NCBI RefSeq assembly: GCF_030253575.1
Contig: NC_080560.1
Span: 32,353,501 to 32,417,500, forward strand
Direction: 5' to 3'
From: Rhododendron vialii
Lineage: Eukaryota > Streptophyta > Magnoliopsida > Ericales > Ericaceae
DNA length: 64,000 bases
The position numbers and the translations under genes are program-made. This document shows positions 45,166 through 55,766 of this stretch, piece after piece (positions within the stretch are counted from its first letter, which is position 1; every line of letters starts with the position of its first letter). The notes beneath the pieces were generated by a model. The model ran no database searches, was not told where the DNA came from, and worked only from the letters and a program-made list of their open reading frames with translations.

Positions 45166-45314
45166 GATCAGAAATTACAAGAAAATTTGATTTAGAAAAG
45201 AACTGACAAAATTTTCATTTGATAAACTAGAGCTCCATTGCTGTTGTGCCTTGGCTTAGGATAGGAAAAATGGGAATCATAAAGTTTGTCGTCTAGTAAA
45301 TGAGCTCAATATAA

Positions 45315-45475
45315 TCTATCTATCAATATAAGATACTATATAAAAGTCTCGGACTCTCGTAAATGTACTATATATTCTATCTATCAATATAAGGTACTAT
45401 ATAATAGTTTCTGACTCTCTTGAATGTATTATATATTCTATCTTTCAATATAAGGTACTATATAATATAGCTGTA
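45315..45475. repeat. 61-bp tandem repeat, about 2.6 copies
   Basis: Three successive units start TCTATCTATCAATATAAG at about 45,315, 45,376 and 45,437, each with TACTATATAA and, in the first two, a CGGACTCTCGTAAATGTA-like or CTGACTCTCTTGAATGTA-like part. The unit recurs inverted at about 45,553-45,586 and continues at 46,280-46,352 beyond a solo LTR. Confidence 0.75.
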
Positions 45476-45586
45476 CAAGTTTTGGGTTTGGATCTGGTTT
45501 TCTTATAGTATTTTGAACAGCTAGTGAATTCACAACCTTTTTGTAACCTATATGCTACCTTATATTGATAGATAGAATACATAATA

Positions 45587-46279
45587 TGTTGGGAAAAATA
45601 CGGCAATAACAGAAAATTCCAGAGAACAATTCCATTGATAATTCGAAGTTACAGAATACATAACAATAGACAGATTATGAAACGAGATACAAACAGATTG
45701 AATGAAAATCAAACCGAGTCCTGTGTGATACCACAGTCTCCTTAAGAAAGATTCGCCGCCTACCGTCGGTGTTGTAGGTTCTTGTTCGGCGTCTTCCTCC
45801 CAGGGTTGGCTCGGCTAAACCGCAAGCCGTCGGAACACCGCCGTCAACCGCCTTGGCGAACTGACTACCGCCTGTCACTCTCTCTCAAAGAACAATATGC
45901 TGGAATTATTGGAAGGGCTGGAATTTTCTGATTTTCCTCCAAAACGTGAGCCTCCTTTATATAGAGTGGAGGAGGAAGAAGGGGGTGAATGCAGCCATCA
46001 ATTGCTGAAATGAATTCAGCCATTATGCTGCCATCAAATGCTTGGAGGTTACAAGAATAAAACAGCCATCAATTGCTGAATAAAACATCATCATGGCCAA
46101 CATGGGGAGGAGTAATACTGCCATCAAGGTAGAGGGGTTACGGGAGTTACGGCCACACACATCAATACGTCTATTGATTGTGGTGGTGCGTCCAGATACA
46201 ACGAACCGGGGACCGGTTGCCTCGGAAGACCCTCCAAAATCCCGGTTTCATTCACTCGAAATTCCGTAAATTTCCAACA
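45587..46279 (+). mobile_element. Solo LTR, 693 bp, with TAATA target duplication
   Basis: The sequence begins TGTTGGGAAA and ends TTTCCAACA, so it has TG...CA ends with short inverted tips. It is flanked by TAATA on both sides (45582-45586 and 46280-46284), the 5-bp duplication of an LTR retrotransposon. No internal coding region or second LTR is present, so it is a solo LTR left by LTR-LTR recombination. A TATA-like TTTATATAGAG lies at 45957-45967, which gives the orientation. The minus ORF inside (45675-45878) has no domain. Confidence 0.82.
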
Positions 46280-46284
46280 TAATA

Positions 46285-47120
46285 CATTCACAAGAATCCG
46301 AGATTCTTATATAATACATTTTTTTGATAGATAGAATATATAGTACATTCACGAGAGTCCAATCACTCACCCAATCTCCCATCTGCCCATCTTCGTTTAC
46401 AAGTTAAACCAAACCCAATCCTTTTCACTTCCCATTTTCAGCAGGAGAGAAAGAGAGAGGAGAAACACAACTTAATAGTAATATTTTCTTCACTTTTTAG
46501 TCCAACAGCCGTGAGAGAGAGAGAGAGAGAGAGAGATGTCGTCACTTTTCTTTTTCATTCTCACATCTTCTCCTTCATCCTTATTTCTCAATCCTAGCTA
46601 GACACCACCAGCCACCATTTCCAACCCCGTTTAAGCACCGAAACAGCCCGAAAAATACCAGTTCTGAACAGCCATGTAACAGCTCCATTTTAGCTCCGAA
46701 ACCAGCCCCATTTCAGTCACAAATCAGCCACCGTCCAGCCGCAAAACAGTCCAAAAACAGCCCCGAACCGGTCCCAACGGAACTCCATTGCCGTACAATC
46801 AACCCCCAAACTTCGCCGCCGTTTTTGTTGCTCTCCGCTACAACTACCGGACCGAAATCCATTATATGTATAATCCCACGTAGAGGATTTTGCTACTAGA
46901 AATTTGATATTTGAAGTTGATATCCGTAAATTTTGCACTAATCTCTTAATATGCCCCTGGTATGCATATTGACCTAGCTAGGTACGTATTTAATTTTATA
47001 AAATAGCTAAGCTAAGCTCTTCCCTCGTCATAGTACAGGTACAGAATCTTACTTTTCTTCACCTGAAACTTGTTTGTGTTTTCTATTCAAATCTCATCAG
47101 ATTTTTGTACCACAAAAGAG
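46285..47120. other. Repeat remnant and leader-like region
   Basis: 46,285-46,352 completes the inverted copy of the 61-bp repeat family. A GA run spans about 46,512-46,535. 46,630-46,780 is rich in AACAGCC/CCAGCC steps, similar in style to the transposon minisatellite. No gene is recognised before 47,121. Confidence 0.5.
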
Positions 47121-47381
47121 ATGTCTGACGTGGACCAAAGTAAACCATGGGCGTGGTCGTGGCACATGTTTGATCCTGGTGTCCTTCCGAAAAATTTTCG
47201 ACAGACTACGGAACATGGACAATGCGGTTGTTGCTCCATGGTAGCAGCGTCGGCAGCTTGCTCCGCGGCCTACGCAATCAAGACCGCAAGGCCCTCTCAT
47301 GAATTAACTGTACAAGAGCTGATCAACGAAGTCCCCAAATATTACTGGGATGAAATGACCGTAAACGAGAATGACTTGTGA
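47121..47381 (+). CDS. Papain-like (C1A) active-site fragment, 86 aa, possibly a gene remnant
   Basis: The first ATG of the open frame is at 47121. The product contains LPKNFRQTTEHGQCGCCSMVA, which lines up with the papain family active-site region QGQCGSCWAFSA: the catalytic Cys position is kept, the usual oxyanion-hole Gln is His, and the following Trp is Ser. AYAIKTARPSHELTVQELINE then matches the helix and LSEQELVD region. Only about 80 residues are present, with no His/Asn catalytic half. A possible splice donor (CTTGTGAGC) overlaps the stop, so further exons could exist, but I cannot identify one in the next 1.4 kb. It is best read as a degenerate or inactive papain-like protein, or a pseudogene fragment. 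Confidence 0.4.
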   Translation: MSDVDQSKPWAWSWHMFDPGVLPKNFRQTTEHGQCGCCSMVAASAACSAAYAIKTARPSHELTVQELINEVPKYYWDEMTVNENDL

Positions 47382-48677
47382 GCATCGGCATATACGAGCA
47401 CCTCGTTCAATTACATAAAAAGGTGTTGTTGGATATTTTTTTTTTTTTTTGCCGCTATGTGCTTTCCACTAAAAGCTTTGATCTGTTTCTTTTTTTCTAT
47501 GTTACTCTTGTACGCTGTTGTTTCATTGGGTTCTCTATAATCGCATTAAGACTATATATATTCTCCAATTTTGTAAGCAATACTATTATTAAGTAATAAT
47601 AATGGTAGTGATCGAGCATGTATTATTCCGTTTCAACATCACTTAATATGACTAATTTTTGTTAACGAAAAATGCTAATCCTTTCAATTCAGTTACCGGA
47701 TCAAGAGTAGCCCGCCCGACGAAAGGTAGTAAAAGTCAAAACTACCCTCCACAGCCATATTGCCCGAGAAAATGATTTTGTTTTTTTTCTCTTCCTTAAT
47801 TTGTTGCTCTGTTAAAGCGCGCCTAGCTAGCTCCCTTTGTTTGTTGATTGCAGCGGTTTGTTGTCTAGCTTCCATTTTTTATTTTTTATTTTTATATTTT
47901 GTGCTGTTAAATCTCCAATGAGTTAGGAACAGTTAACGACAAAGTAAAAATTAATCGATGATTTGGTTAGGAATAGGATTTAAGGGGTTTGGCATCATCT
48001 TCTTTTTTTTTTTTTTTCCCCGGACACTACATCAATTGTGGGAGTCCACGAGACAACCAAACTCAACAATTAAATCAAGGCTTTGTACACTACTATAATT
48101 TTGGCATTAATAAAAACAACTTTGGCATTATCTTATTCCAAACAAAACATTGCTCTTACTTTTGGGATAATTAAAAAAAAAAACCTGAAGTAGTTCCTGA
48201 AGAAGGGCTAAAAAAAACTGCCCCACTTTGTGGGGTGGGTGGTTATAATATTTACATTTCCTTTTATGCCCTTATAGTCATCAAGGGCATCAGTTAAATT
48301 TATGTTTATTTGTTTTGGACAATGTTGGAATAACAAATTGTGAGCCAGCTTCATTTGATTTGTCCATAGTAAACCCTTCATAGAATAGCCATGGGTTCTG
48401 AATTAAGTTGTAACAAAATCTAGTGATGCTCAAGTGTATTGCTAGGGACGCTTTAAAATTCCTTACACAATCGTATCCAGAGCTGCATATACATCGAACG
48501 GTTCTAAACGCAATTGTTGAATTTGAAGTTATTTTGAGATGGCGTGTTCCTAGACTTTGTATTTTGATAAAGCTTATCAAGCCCGAGCTTGAACTAACAG
48601 AAACATTGGTCAAACTCACAAGATCAGCACACACCAACTCAACTTCACATATTGCCCTAAGTAGTTGAGATTAGGTT

Positions 48678-48681
<4 letters not shown>
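47382..48681. other. Spacer without a recognised gene
   Basis: AT-rich with T- and A-runs. ORFs at 47,693-47,875 (minus) and 48,423-48,668 (plus) are open but show no domain I recognise. Confidence 0.45.

Positions 48682-48714
<33 letters not shown>
48682..48714. repeat. (CT)n microsatellite, 33 bases
   Basis: Perfect CT run about 75-105 bases before the small membrane protein gene, probably in its leader. Confidence 0.85.
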
Positions 48715-48717
<3 letters not shown>

Positions 48718-48789
48718 ATAACTATACTTACATATGCACATTGATGCACAAAACATCTCAAAACCGTCCCCTGCCATTGTCTCTTCCAG

Positions 48790-49158
48790 ATGATCAATTT
48801 CCCCACCTTCAATTCAATGTTCCGAAGCCTCAACTCATGGCGGCCGTTGTTCCTCTCCGCCATCACGTGGACGACGATCCTGACGCTGACCGTGGCGGTC
48901 GCTTCATTCGTACCAGAGGCAGTGTTCGTCTCAGCGATCGCTCCGACTTCTATGTTCTCCGACGCGTGCGAGGCGGGGGACTTCGTTAGGGTACCGATGG
49001 ATGTTCCGACGGAGGTTTTCTGCCTCCCGGCTCACATGTTCCGCCGGTCCAAGATGGATTTGTTGGTTCCTCCAGTTTTCGCGGCGGTCGTTGTTGCCGG
49101 TTCGGCTTGCGTGGTCCGTGCCTTGGGTTTGTGGGAGGTGGATGAGGAGACGCATTAA
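48790..49158 (+). CDS. Small plant-specific two-transmembrane protein, 122 aa
   Basis: Single-exon 122-aa protein. Hydrophobic segments lie at residues ~20-42 (FLSAITWTTILTLTVAVASF) and ~92-112 (PPVFAAVVVAGSACVVRALG), with a hydrophilic loop between that includes three Cys, two of them in DACEAG and VFCLPAHMF. The pattern (VPEAVFVSAIAP, later RVPMDVPTEVFCLPAHMFRRSK, later LVPPVFAAVVVAGSACVVRA) matches an uncharacterised seed-plant family I have seen annotated only as hypothetical membrane protein. The coding part is much more GC-rich than its surroundings, which supports a real gene. Met at 48820 is an alternative start. A (CT)n leader precedes it. Function unknown. Confidence 0.75.
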   Translation: MINFPTFNSMFRSLNSWRPLFLSAITWTTILTLTVAVASFVPEAVFVSAIAPTSMFSDACEAGDFVRVPMDVPTEVFCLPAHMFRRSKMDLLVPPVFAAVVVAGSACVVRALGLWEVDEETH

Positions 49159-49897
49159 AGCCTCGGAGCCTAAGTCCCGAATCAAATCACGGTTTGGTTC
49201 TCTGATTCTGTACTTTCACGATTTTAAAAGCTTGGGGGTTCTTTGTTTCATTTGTGGACGCTTTTTGAGTGTAAAGATTTGAATACAATTGCGTTCCGAA
49301 AACAAAGTCTAAACCATGGGAGGATCTCTCTGGTTTTGTTTGGATTGAGTAAACAATTTTAAAAGCTTGAGTTCTAGGTTTTGTCAGGCTTGATTTGCTG
49401 CAGTTAGGAGGGAGGATCTCTGATTTTGTTTGGCTGTTGTATCTTGTTTTCAAAAATTTCAAATCTTGGGGCCATTGGAGGTTTGTCCGGTTGTTAACTT
49501 CATAGCCCCGGAATTAGTCGAGGTGCCACAGGCTAGCCCGAACACCCGGTTATCGAGAAAAAATACATAATTGTTAAAACACAATATGTAGTGTCCAAAA
49601 ACAGGGACAATATCAAAAAGCAGAAATCCATGTCTATTCCCAAACTTTCTATATAACTGTCGAGTAAAGTTTGCAGAGATTGTTCCATTATTGGAAGTCA
49701 TAGGCAACTGCGATTTTCAGATTGAGGCAAGCAACTAACTGTATATAACTCTCACCATCAAGATGCAGACCCCTAAAAAACATACAGTACCGGAACTCAT
49801 GGACACTAGGCAGGCAGGCTGGCTGTGTTTAACAGCTTTATTATTGATGTAGAGAGAAGATTCGTCGGATAGAACGGGAGGAGGTATTTTGAAGGTT
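49159..49897. other. Spacer between convergent genes
   Basis: 3' regions of the + strand membrane protein gene and the - strand dehydrogenase gene. A GATTTTGTTTGG motif and a TTTTAAAAGCTTG motif each occur more than once. No gene seen. Confidence 0.45.
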
Positions 49898-51902
49898 TCA
49901 AGCTGAATTAACCAAATTGTTGCTGAAATCCCACAGTTGCTTGGCTAACACCTTATCTGTGGCAAGCTTGCCTGGTGGGATCTCGTTGCAGTCCATGAAA
50001 TACTTTCCTGTTACACCTTTCAAATTTGGGTGGAGCGCGACATAGCACGTTGTGGCCGCACCCTGAAAAAAGGGAAAGAGAACGAAATAAGTGATCTATA
50101 GAATGCCATTACTTGTAAAAACATTCATGAATCGTGAATGCAAGTGAATGAATTCCATTCCCTAGTGAGTGAAGTGCTTATGCCCCTTTCCCCAAATTGA
50201 CGAGAGGATTCGCCGGATTTAGGCTTTCAACTTTGGTTGTGAATCAAGAGAAATCCCAATTGTTGATCGAAGAATGGAAGGTTTCGATGGAGGAGATGGG
50301 CGAAAGTGGTAAGTGGTTCACGTTGGCACAAGGGAAACAAAAACAAGAGGGTAGTTACTAGACAGACTTGAATAGTTATTTTCCATGGTAGTATTGACCT
50401 AAACCTTTCAAATTGGACAGTTCTTCAAGTTAGCACAATCTAAACCTTTCAATTTGGACAGGTGACTTCCCAACTTCACCGTTCTAAACGGGAACCAAGT
50501 TCAGCAAATCCATCATCATCTAATAAAAACACAGGGTGGCTCTAGATCGCTGAACTAGAATCAGACTGAAATACCCGAAAATTTGTTTGTAACACATTAT
50601 TGTTCTAGAATGGCAAAACCTCTGTAGAAGTAGACTCACATCATCTCACCTCAAAGTGGCACAAAACAAAATTACTGCCAAGTCAAATCAACCGGTAACA
50701 AGGGATTGCACTTTTTCCCCCATTCTTATTGGTTTGGACTGATTACCTGTGGGACGTTCTTCCATAGGAGACAAGTGAATGCCTTCAAAACCCCTGCCAA
50801 AAGCACACAAGTGAAACAATCAGACTAGCCTTTCAATCTATGTGTTGGATAATTTTCTGTCGGCGAAAATGCAAAGTACATACTCATTAGAATGCCAGAA
50901 TGTCTAAAGAGATTTGTCATTATTAACCCAGGATGCACTGAGTTGACTGATATATTTGCACCTTCTTCCTGCTTGACAGGTGAAGAAATAAGATCAGACA
51001 CCAGAAATATATGACACAAATGCTATGAATGGAAGAAAGAAATGAGTGTTGAAAGGAAAATAAAAAATAGGAAAACAATGAATAATCTGTTGCTTTTAGT
51101 CGGAGCGCTCAAGAAAACAAGAAAGACGAAAAGGTAATTTGACCTGCAAACGACGAGCAAGCTCATTGGCGTGCAATAAGTTTGCTAATTTGGATTGTCC
51201 ATACGCCTTTTTGTCAGAATAACTGATAGACAGGACAAAGGAATTGACAGAAAGACCAAGTTACATAAGCTTCAGTTTATACAAACGTATTTGACTTGTA
51301 AATGCTCAAGAAGACACAAGAACCAGGTCAGAGTTGTACTAGTCTTTGTCATTAATCTTGTCGAGTTCTACTCCACCTTCATAAGTGTGGAGGTGTGCAA
51401 CCGATGACAGGTTCACAATCCTGCCTTCAATACCAGTAGCTCTTGCCGTCTCCTTCATTTTGTCGAGGACTAAGTTTGTTAAAAGAAAATGACCTGGTAT
51501 AACCAGTTAATTCAAGAAGAAACACCATCAGGAGAGCTTGGAATCATCAACAAGACAGACTAAACCGCCTTTACCATCTAGTTATATCGGCAAAAAACTT
51601 AAACATCTTTCCTTATTTTCTCTTATTTGCACTATCAGAAAAAGAATATAACAATGTATTTTCAATGTGACAACCAAACACCAGAAAATGTTTTCGGCCG
51701 AAATAAACGGAGCAGTAGATGCTTTAATACTACCTACCAAGATGATTTGTTGCAAACTGCATCTCTATTCCGTCTTCCGATAGCTGGTAGGGGCAAAACA
51801 TAACACCAGCATTGTTTCTGAATCATATGTCAATGGTTTGATTAATATGTGATTTCAGAATTCTATTGGCGATTTGTTGAACAGAAACTACAGTGTATAC
51901 AT

Positions 51903-51947
<45 letters not shown>

Positions 51948-54900
51948 ACATTAAGAGGTTAAGCGGGAGATTTAGAGCGTTAAAGTTGTCAACGAACGCT
52001 CTAATAGACTTCATCGAGGAGAGGTCGAGTTTTAGGACATCCACACGAGCAGCTTGGTTGTCCTTAAGAATGAGCTGTTTGGCTTCATTTGCAGCCTCCA
52101 TGTTCCTCGCTGCAATGACGACATGGGCATTCCTAAGGGCTAAAACTCTCGCAGTCTCCAGCCCAATTCCGCTTGCCCCTCCTGCGCTTGCACCAAAGTT
52201 TCCATTTAGAAGGCATTGACAAAATAAGGTAAACGAAATCAATAAGTTCAATATTAAAGTTGACCAAGAAGTTCAATGTATGTCATAAATTCCTCCACAT
52301 GGTAGCTGAGAAGCCTTTTAACTCCCTATCTTTACAGTCCTTTTTTTCTAAATCCGTCCACATATTCTTATACAAACAGATCCGAGCTTAATTGTATTTA
52401 CATTTCTCAATCTCTAAAATCCCTCAACAAAATCCCTACTCAAATTGCATTTGCATTTTTCTTTCCCTCTTTTTTTTTAATCAACATTTTTCTCTCTATA
52501 AATGCCGGTAGAAGCCTGTGGTACACGTCTAAAAAACTTTTGGTGACAAAAATTTTGGCTACCAATAAAATGCATCATGAACCACAAAATAGGTACAGAG
52601 TATAACAAAATTGGAGTTTACCGTACACACCTATTCATATTTTTACCAAAAAAACATAAAGCAAAATAATCTTGCCCTGAGACTTAGGTGTTTGCTCCAT
52701 CCTAAAGTCTCAAATTCGATTCTCCTTGCCAATAACTCTTGGAGCCACCTCACCACCACGTGTAAGCGTGTGAAACGGCTGTGGGAGGGGCTGTATGGAT
52801 TAGTTTGAGGTACGCCCAAACTGGCCCGGGACACCCTACATTACCACAATAAAAAAACTAACAAAAAAATGCTGACACAAAACAAATATGGTAATGTACA
52901 CCAAAAATATCGAGTAACATTTTTACGGTACACCTACGCCTAGCTTTCTCAAGGAGTGCAATTTTGTTCACCCTCCTTAAAAGAGAGTGAACATTACCCT
53001 TTCTCTTATTGGTTGAAATGGTGTAGACCCCACCACAAAGTGATGTCATGCTTACCATGCAATACACTTTTTGGTAAGCATGACGTCACTTTGTGGTGAG
53101 GTTCACACCATTTCAACCAATAAGAAGGATGGTAATATTCACCCTCTTAGGTGGGTCTTCTTGAAGAGATAGTTCTTGATCCCAACAGAGCCTAGTAGTT
53201 GTATAAAGAAAACCCAATGAACGGAGAAATAGAAATGAAGAAAACCAATAATACCAATCAAAGAATCTCTAAATCTTGAAGGTTTCCGTTGCATTGTCCT
53301 GACCCAACTCCTTGCCCTCCACAAATCTAACAAAGCCTAATTGATAGTAATTCTCTAACCAAAACCAAATGAAAAGCAAATTCCAGAAATCAACAAAATC
53401 AAAAAAACAAAATCAAAATCCACAGAACCAACAGAACTATAGCATGCTGTGGGGCATACCCACTTCTAAAAACAAACCTAGTTTTTCGGTGCCGAGTGGG
53501 CATAGGCCACGTGGTGCCGAGCACCATCTCGGCGGTCCAAACGTGTATTGGACGGCCCAAATCTGTTTGGGTAATTTTTTAGTGTAAAATTATCAAAACA
53601 CCCCCTCGGCACCACGTGGCTCGTGCCCACCCGGCACTGAAAAATTTCTCCACAAAGAAAGATGAATTCCGAAACAACAGATTGGCACACAATTCAGAAT
53701 GATGACAACAAACACCCCTATTTTGGCAATCAATTCAAAATGATGACAACAAACACCCCCATTTGTAGGTGTACCGTATCTACTAGCCACAAAAATTTGT
53801 AAATTGCCACAAAGAATCATAATTAAACACTAAAAAAATTGGTATTTGGACCCCAAAAAATCATAAACCACACCCAAAATTTCATAAACAACACCATAAA
53901 AAATCGTAAACAACGCCACAAAAACGGATTGGGAAATTCTGGAGTGCAAGGCCCGGCAAGACACCCTATAGGGCGCACACCTATTGATCGTGACAATGAA
54001 TGGTTGAGATATGATTTTTAATTATGACTGGTTTACTTGTCATAATTGATGTTTTATCTAGACCGTTGATTGATGAGACTGATAGCTGTGAACCGCCTTA
54101 CATGTGCACCACACAGGAGTGCACTACAGCTAGGGCTGCAAACGAACGAGTGGCTCGTTGAAGCTTTGCTCGGAAGTTAAACGAACGAGCTCAAGTCGAT
54201 TTTTCAGCTCGCTTTGTAAACGAGCCGAGCTCGAGGTAGGATAAACTCGGCTCGAGTCGGCTCACGAGCTGGGGTATATATATTTAAGTTTAGGATTTTT
54301 ATTGTTATTTCATAATTCGTTCTTTCCGTTTTCACTTTCCAGTCAACCAAGGAAGACGAAAGCACACACACACCAGTACTCCTCCGTTCCATAGAAAAAT
54401 AAAAGATATGTACCTTCACAATCAAAATATTTTTGTTTGATTAGGCCTATGCGAGGATATATATACATTTTTTGTTGGTTCGTTGAGGCTCGTGAACAAG
54501 CTCGAGTTTGAGTCAAGCTAAGACCCGCTCGGCTACATGTGCACCAATCAACCAAGGGAGGCGAAAGCACACGCACACCAGTACTTCTCCGTTCCTTAGA
54601 AAAATGAAAGATATGTACCTTCACAATCAAAATATTTTTGTTTGATTAGGCCTATGCGAGGATATATATATATCGTTGGTTCATTGAGGCTCGTGAACAA
54701 ACTCGAGCTTGGTCAAGCTAAGACCCGCTCGGCTGGAGCTTGACTCGTTAAGTTTTCACTAAGCTTGAGCTTGGGGTTCGTTAAAAAATAAATAAACAAG
54801 TTTGAACATGGTAAAACTTGGCTCGGCTTGTTTGCAGCCTTAACTACATCGCCTCCGGATCCCACAAAAACTCATAACTTTGAGCCGTCCTTTTAACTTG

Positions 54901-55766
54901 CGCCTTCTTTTTTTACAACAAATTCATGAACAATATCACAAAAATTCGTAAAGTAACCAAAAAAAATCATAAAATAAAAATCGAAAAAGTTCATATATCA
55001 GGCCACAAAAAAAATCATAAAATGAGCCCAAAAATATGTGTAAATGGTTGGTGATTTCTTTCCATACACAGAAGCTTTCTTTGTTGTCTCTTGAATTGAT
55101 TTGATTGTTGAGAGTGCTAAAAAAATTAACTCCGCCGCCTGTGTTATGCTTCGAGTCTTATAAAGGCCCCGTTCCGGAACGTGACATAAGTACTTATTTT
55201 TTAAGAAGATAATTTCAAGTTAAAAAATGATAGGCTTATTGAAATCTAAAAACTATGCACTATAGATCTTGTTTGAAATATCTCATTGAGATCTTTAATA
55301 CGGTAAAAAAAAATCAAAAAATTATTTTTCATTTACATTATTTTTTAGTTTAAAAATATAAAATAAGTATTTATTTTTTAAGAAGGTGTTTTGGAACTGG
55401 CTCTAAGTCACACAGCCGGTTCGGAATGCGGGTAGAGGAAGAGAAATTGTGTAGTTAGAATTGACAGTCAACAAAATGAAAAACCTCGTTAATTAGATCC
55501 TCGTTACATTAGCCGACCCAATTTATTAAGACTTTCGGTCCGGTTCGATTCCAGTCTCTTCCACCACCTATTGATAAAGACAAAGTGATAGCATGAAAAA
55601 TACAGATAATCGATACGCATAGATTGTGTGAAGCCTAACCGGTGATAATGGCAGTGAGATCACTGGCATCAATCCCATCAGTAACCTTCTCAGCGGTTGA
55701 AGCTGATCCAAACCCACTCGGGCCTGCGATTCCCGTCATCAATGTGAAGATTCCCACTTTCACCAT
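49898..55766 (-). CDS. TIC32-like: TIC32-like short-chain dehydrogenase/reductase, 322 aa, eight exons
   Basis: Exons in transcription order: 55640-55766, 51950-52181, 51738-51817, 51340-51493, 51144-51222, 50884-50968, 50747-50793, 49898-50062. GT-AG ends and phases agree and give 322 aa. Classical SDR landmarks are present: cofactor motif TGGASGIG (residues 42-49), NNAG (121-124), the catalytic Ser region NLSS (174-177) and YGQSK (Tyr205 to Lys209). The start [20 protein letters not shown] and the C-terminal [16 protein letters not shown] place it with plant TIC32-like proteins, NADP(H)-dependent reductases; Arabidopsis TIC32 acts at the chloroplast inner envelope. A Met 17 codons further upstream is open but less like the family. 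Intron 1 is 3,458 bp and packed with MITEs. The (AG)n run at 51906-51945 begins four bases after the exon 2 donor on the gene strand. Confidence 0.9.
51906..51945. repeat. (GA)20 microsatellite next to a splice donor
   Basis: A 40-base run; on the gene strand it reads as CT directly after GTGAT of the exon 2 donor of the dehydrogenase gene. Confidence 0.88.
52970..53156. mobile_element. Hairpin MITE in intron 1 of the dehydrogenase gene
   Basis: The left arm (GAGTGAACATTACCC, TTATTGGTTGAAATGGTGTA, CACAAAGTGATGTCATGCTT) is inverted in the right arm with few differences, around a short loop at ~53,063. Ends are approximate and no target duplication is fixed. Confidence 0.7.
53481..53648. mobile_element. 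Small MITE with GGTGCCGAG ends, about 168 bp
   Basis: Left TTTTTCGGTGCCGAGTGGGC and GCCACGTGGTGCCGAG are mirrored on the right by CTCGGCACCACGTGGC and GCCCACCCGGCACTGAAAAA. It lies in intron 1 of the dehydrogenase gene. Confidence 0.7.
53694..53765. repeat. 45-bp direct duplication
   Basis: AATTCAGAATGATGACAACA and its tail AACACCCC repeat once as AATTCAAAATGATGACAACA plus AACACCCC. Confidence 0.6.
54131..54842. mobile_element. Non-autonomous hAT element, 712 bp, 8-bp TSD
   Basis: Ends TAGGGCTGCAAACGAA and, inverted, TAAGGCTGCAAACAAG, flanked by ACTACAGC (54123-54130) and ACTACATC (54843-54850), an 8-bp duplication with one mismatch. Subterminal GAGCTCG and CGGCTCG motifs are abundant. An internal ~137-bp segment (about 54,340-54,475) is repeated directly at about 54,545-54,680, both with AAAAGATATGTACCTTCACA or a near copy. 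No transposase. It lies in intron 1 of the dehydrogenase gene. Confidence 0.82.
55165..55403. mobile_element. Tourist-like MITE, 239 bp, TAA duplication
   Basis: Left AGGCCCCGTTCCGGAAC and right GTTTTGGAACTGGCTC are inverted, and both lead into TTATTTTTTAAGAAG-type arms. Flanks are TAA (55162-55164 and 55404-55406). A relative lies at about 62,660-62,880. It lies in intron 1, ~235 bp from exon 1. Confidence 0.65.

Noticed and set aside
47693-47875. 60-aa minus-strand ORF with a charged N-terminus
   Set aside because: Short, AT-rich surroundings, no recognisable family.
48423-48668. 81-aa + strand ORF between the papain-like fragment and the small membrane protein gene
   Set aside because: No recognised domain, no codon bias seen, overlaps an equally long minus-strand ORF.
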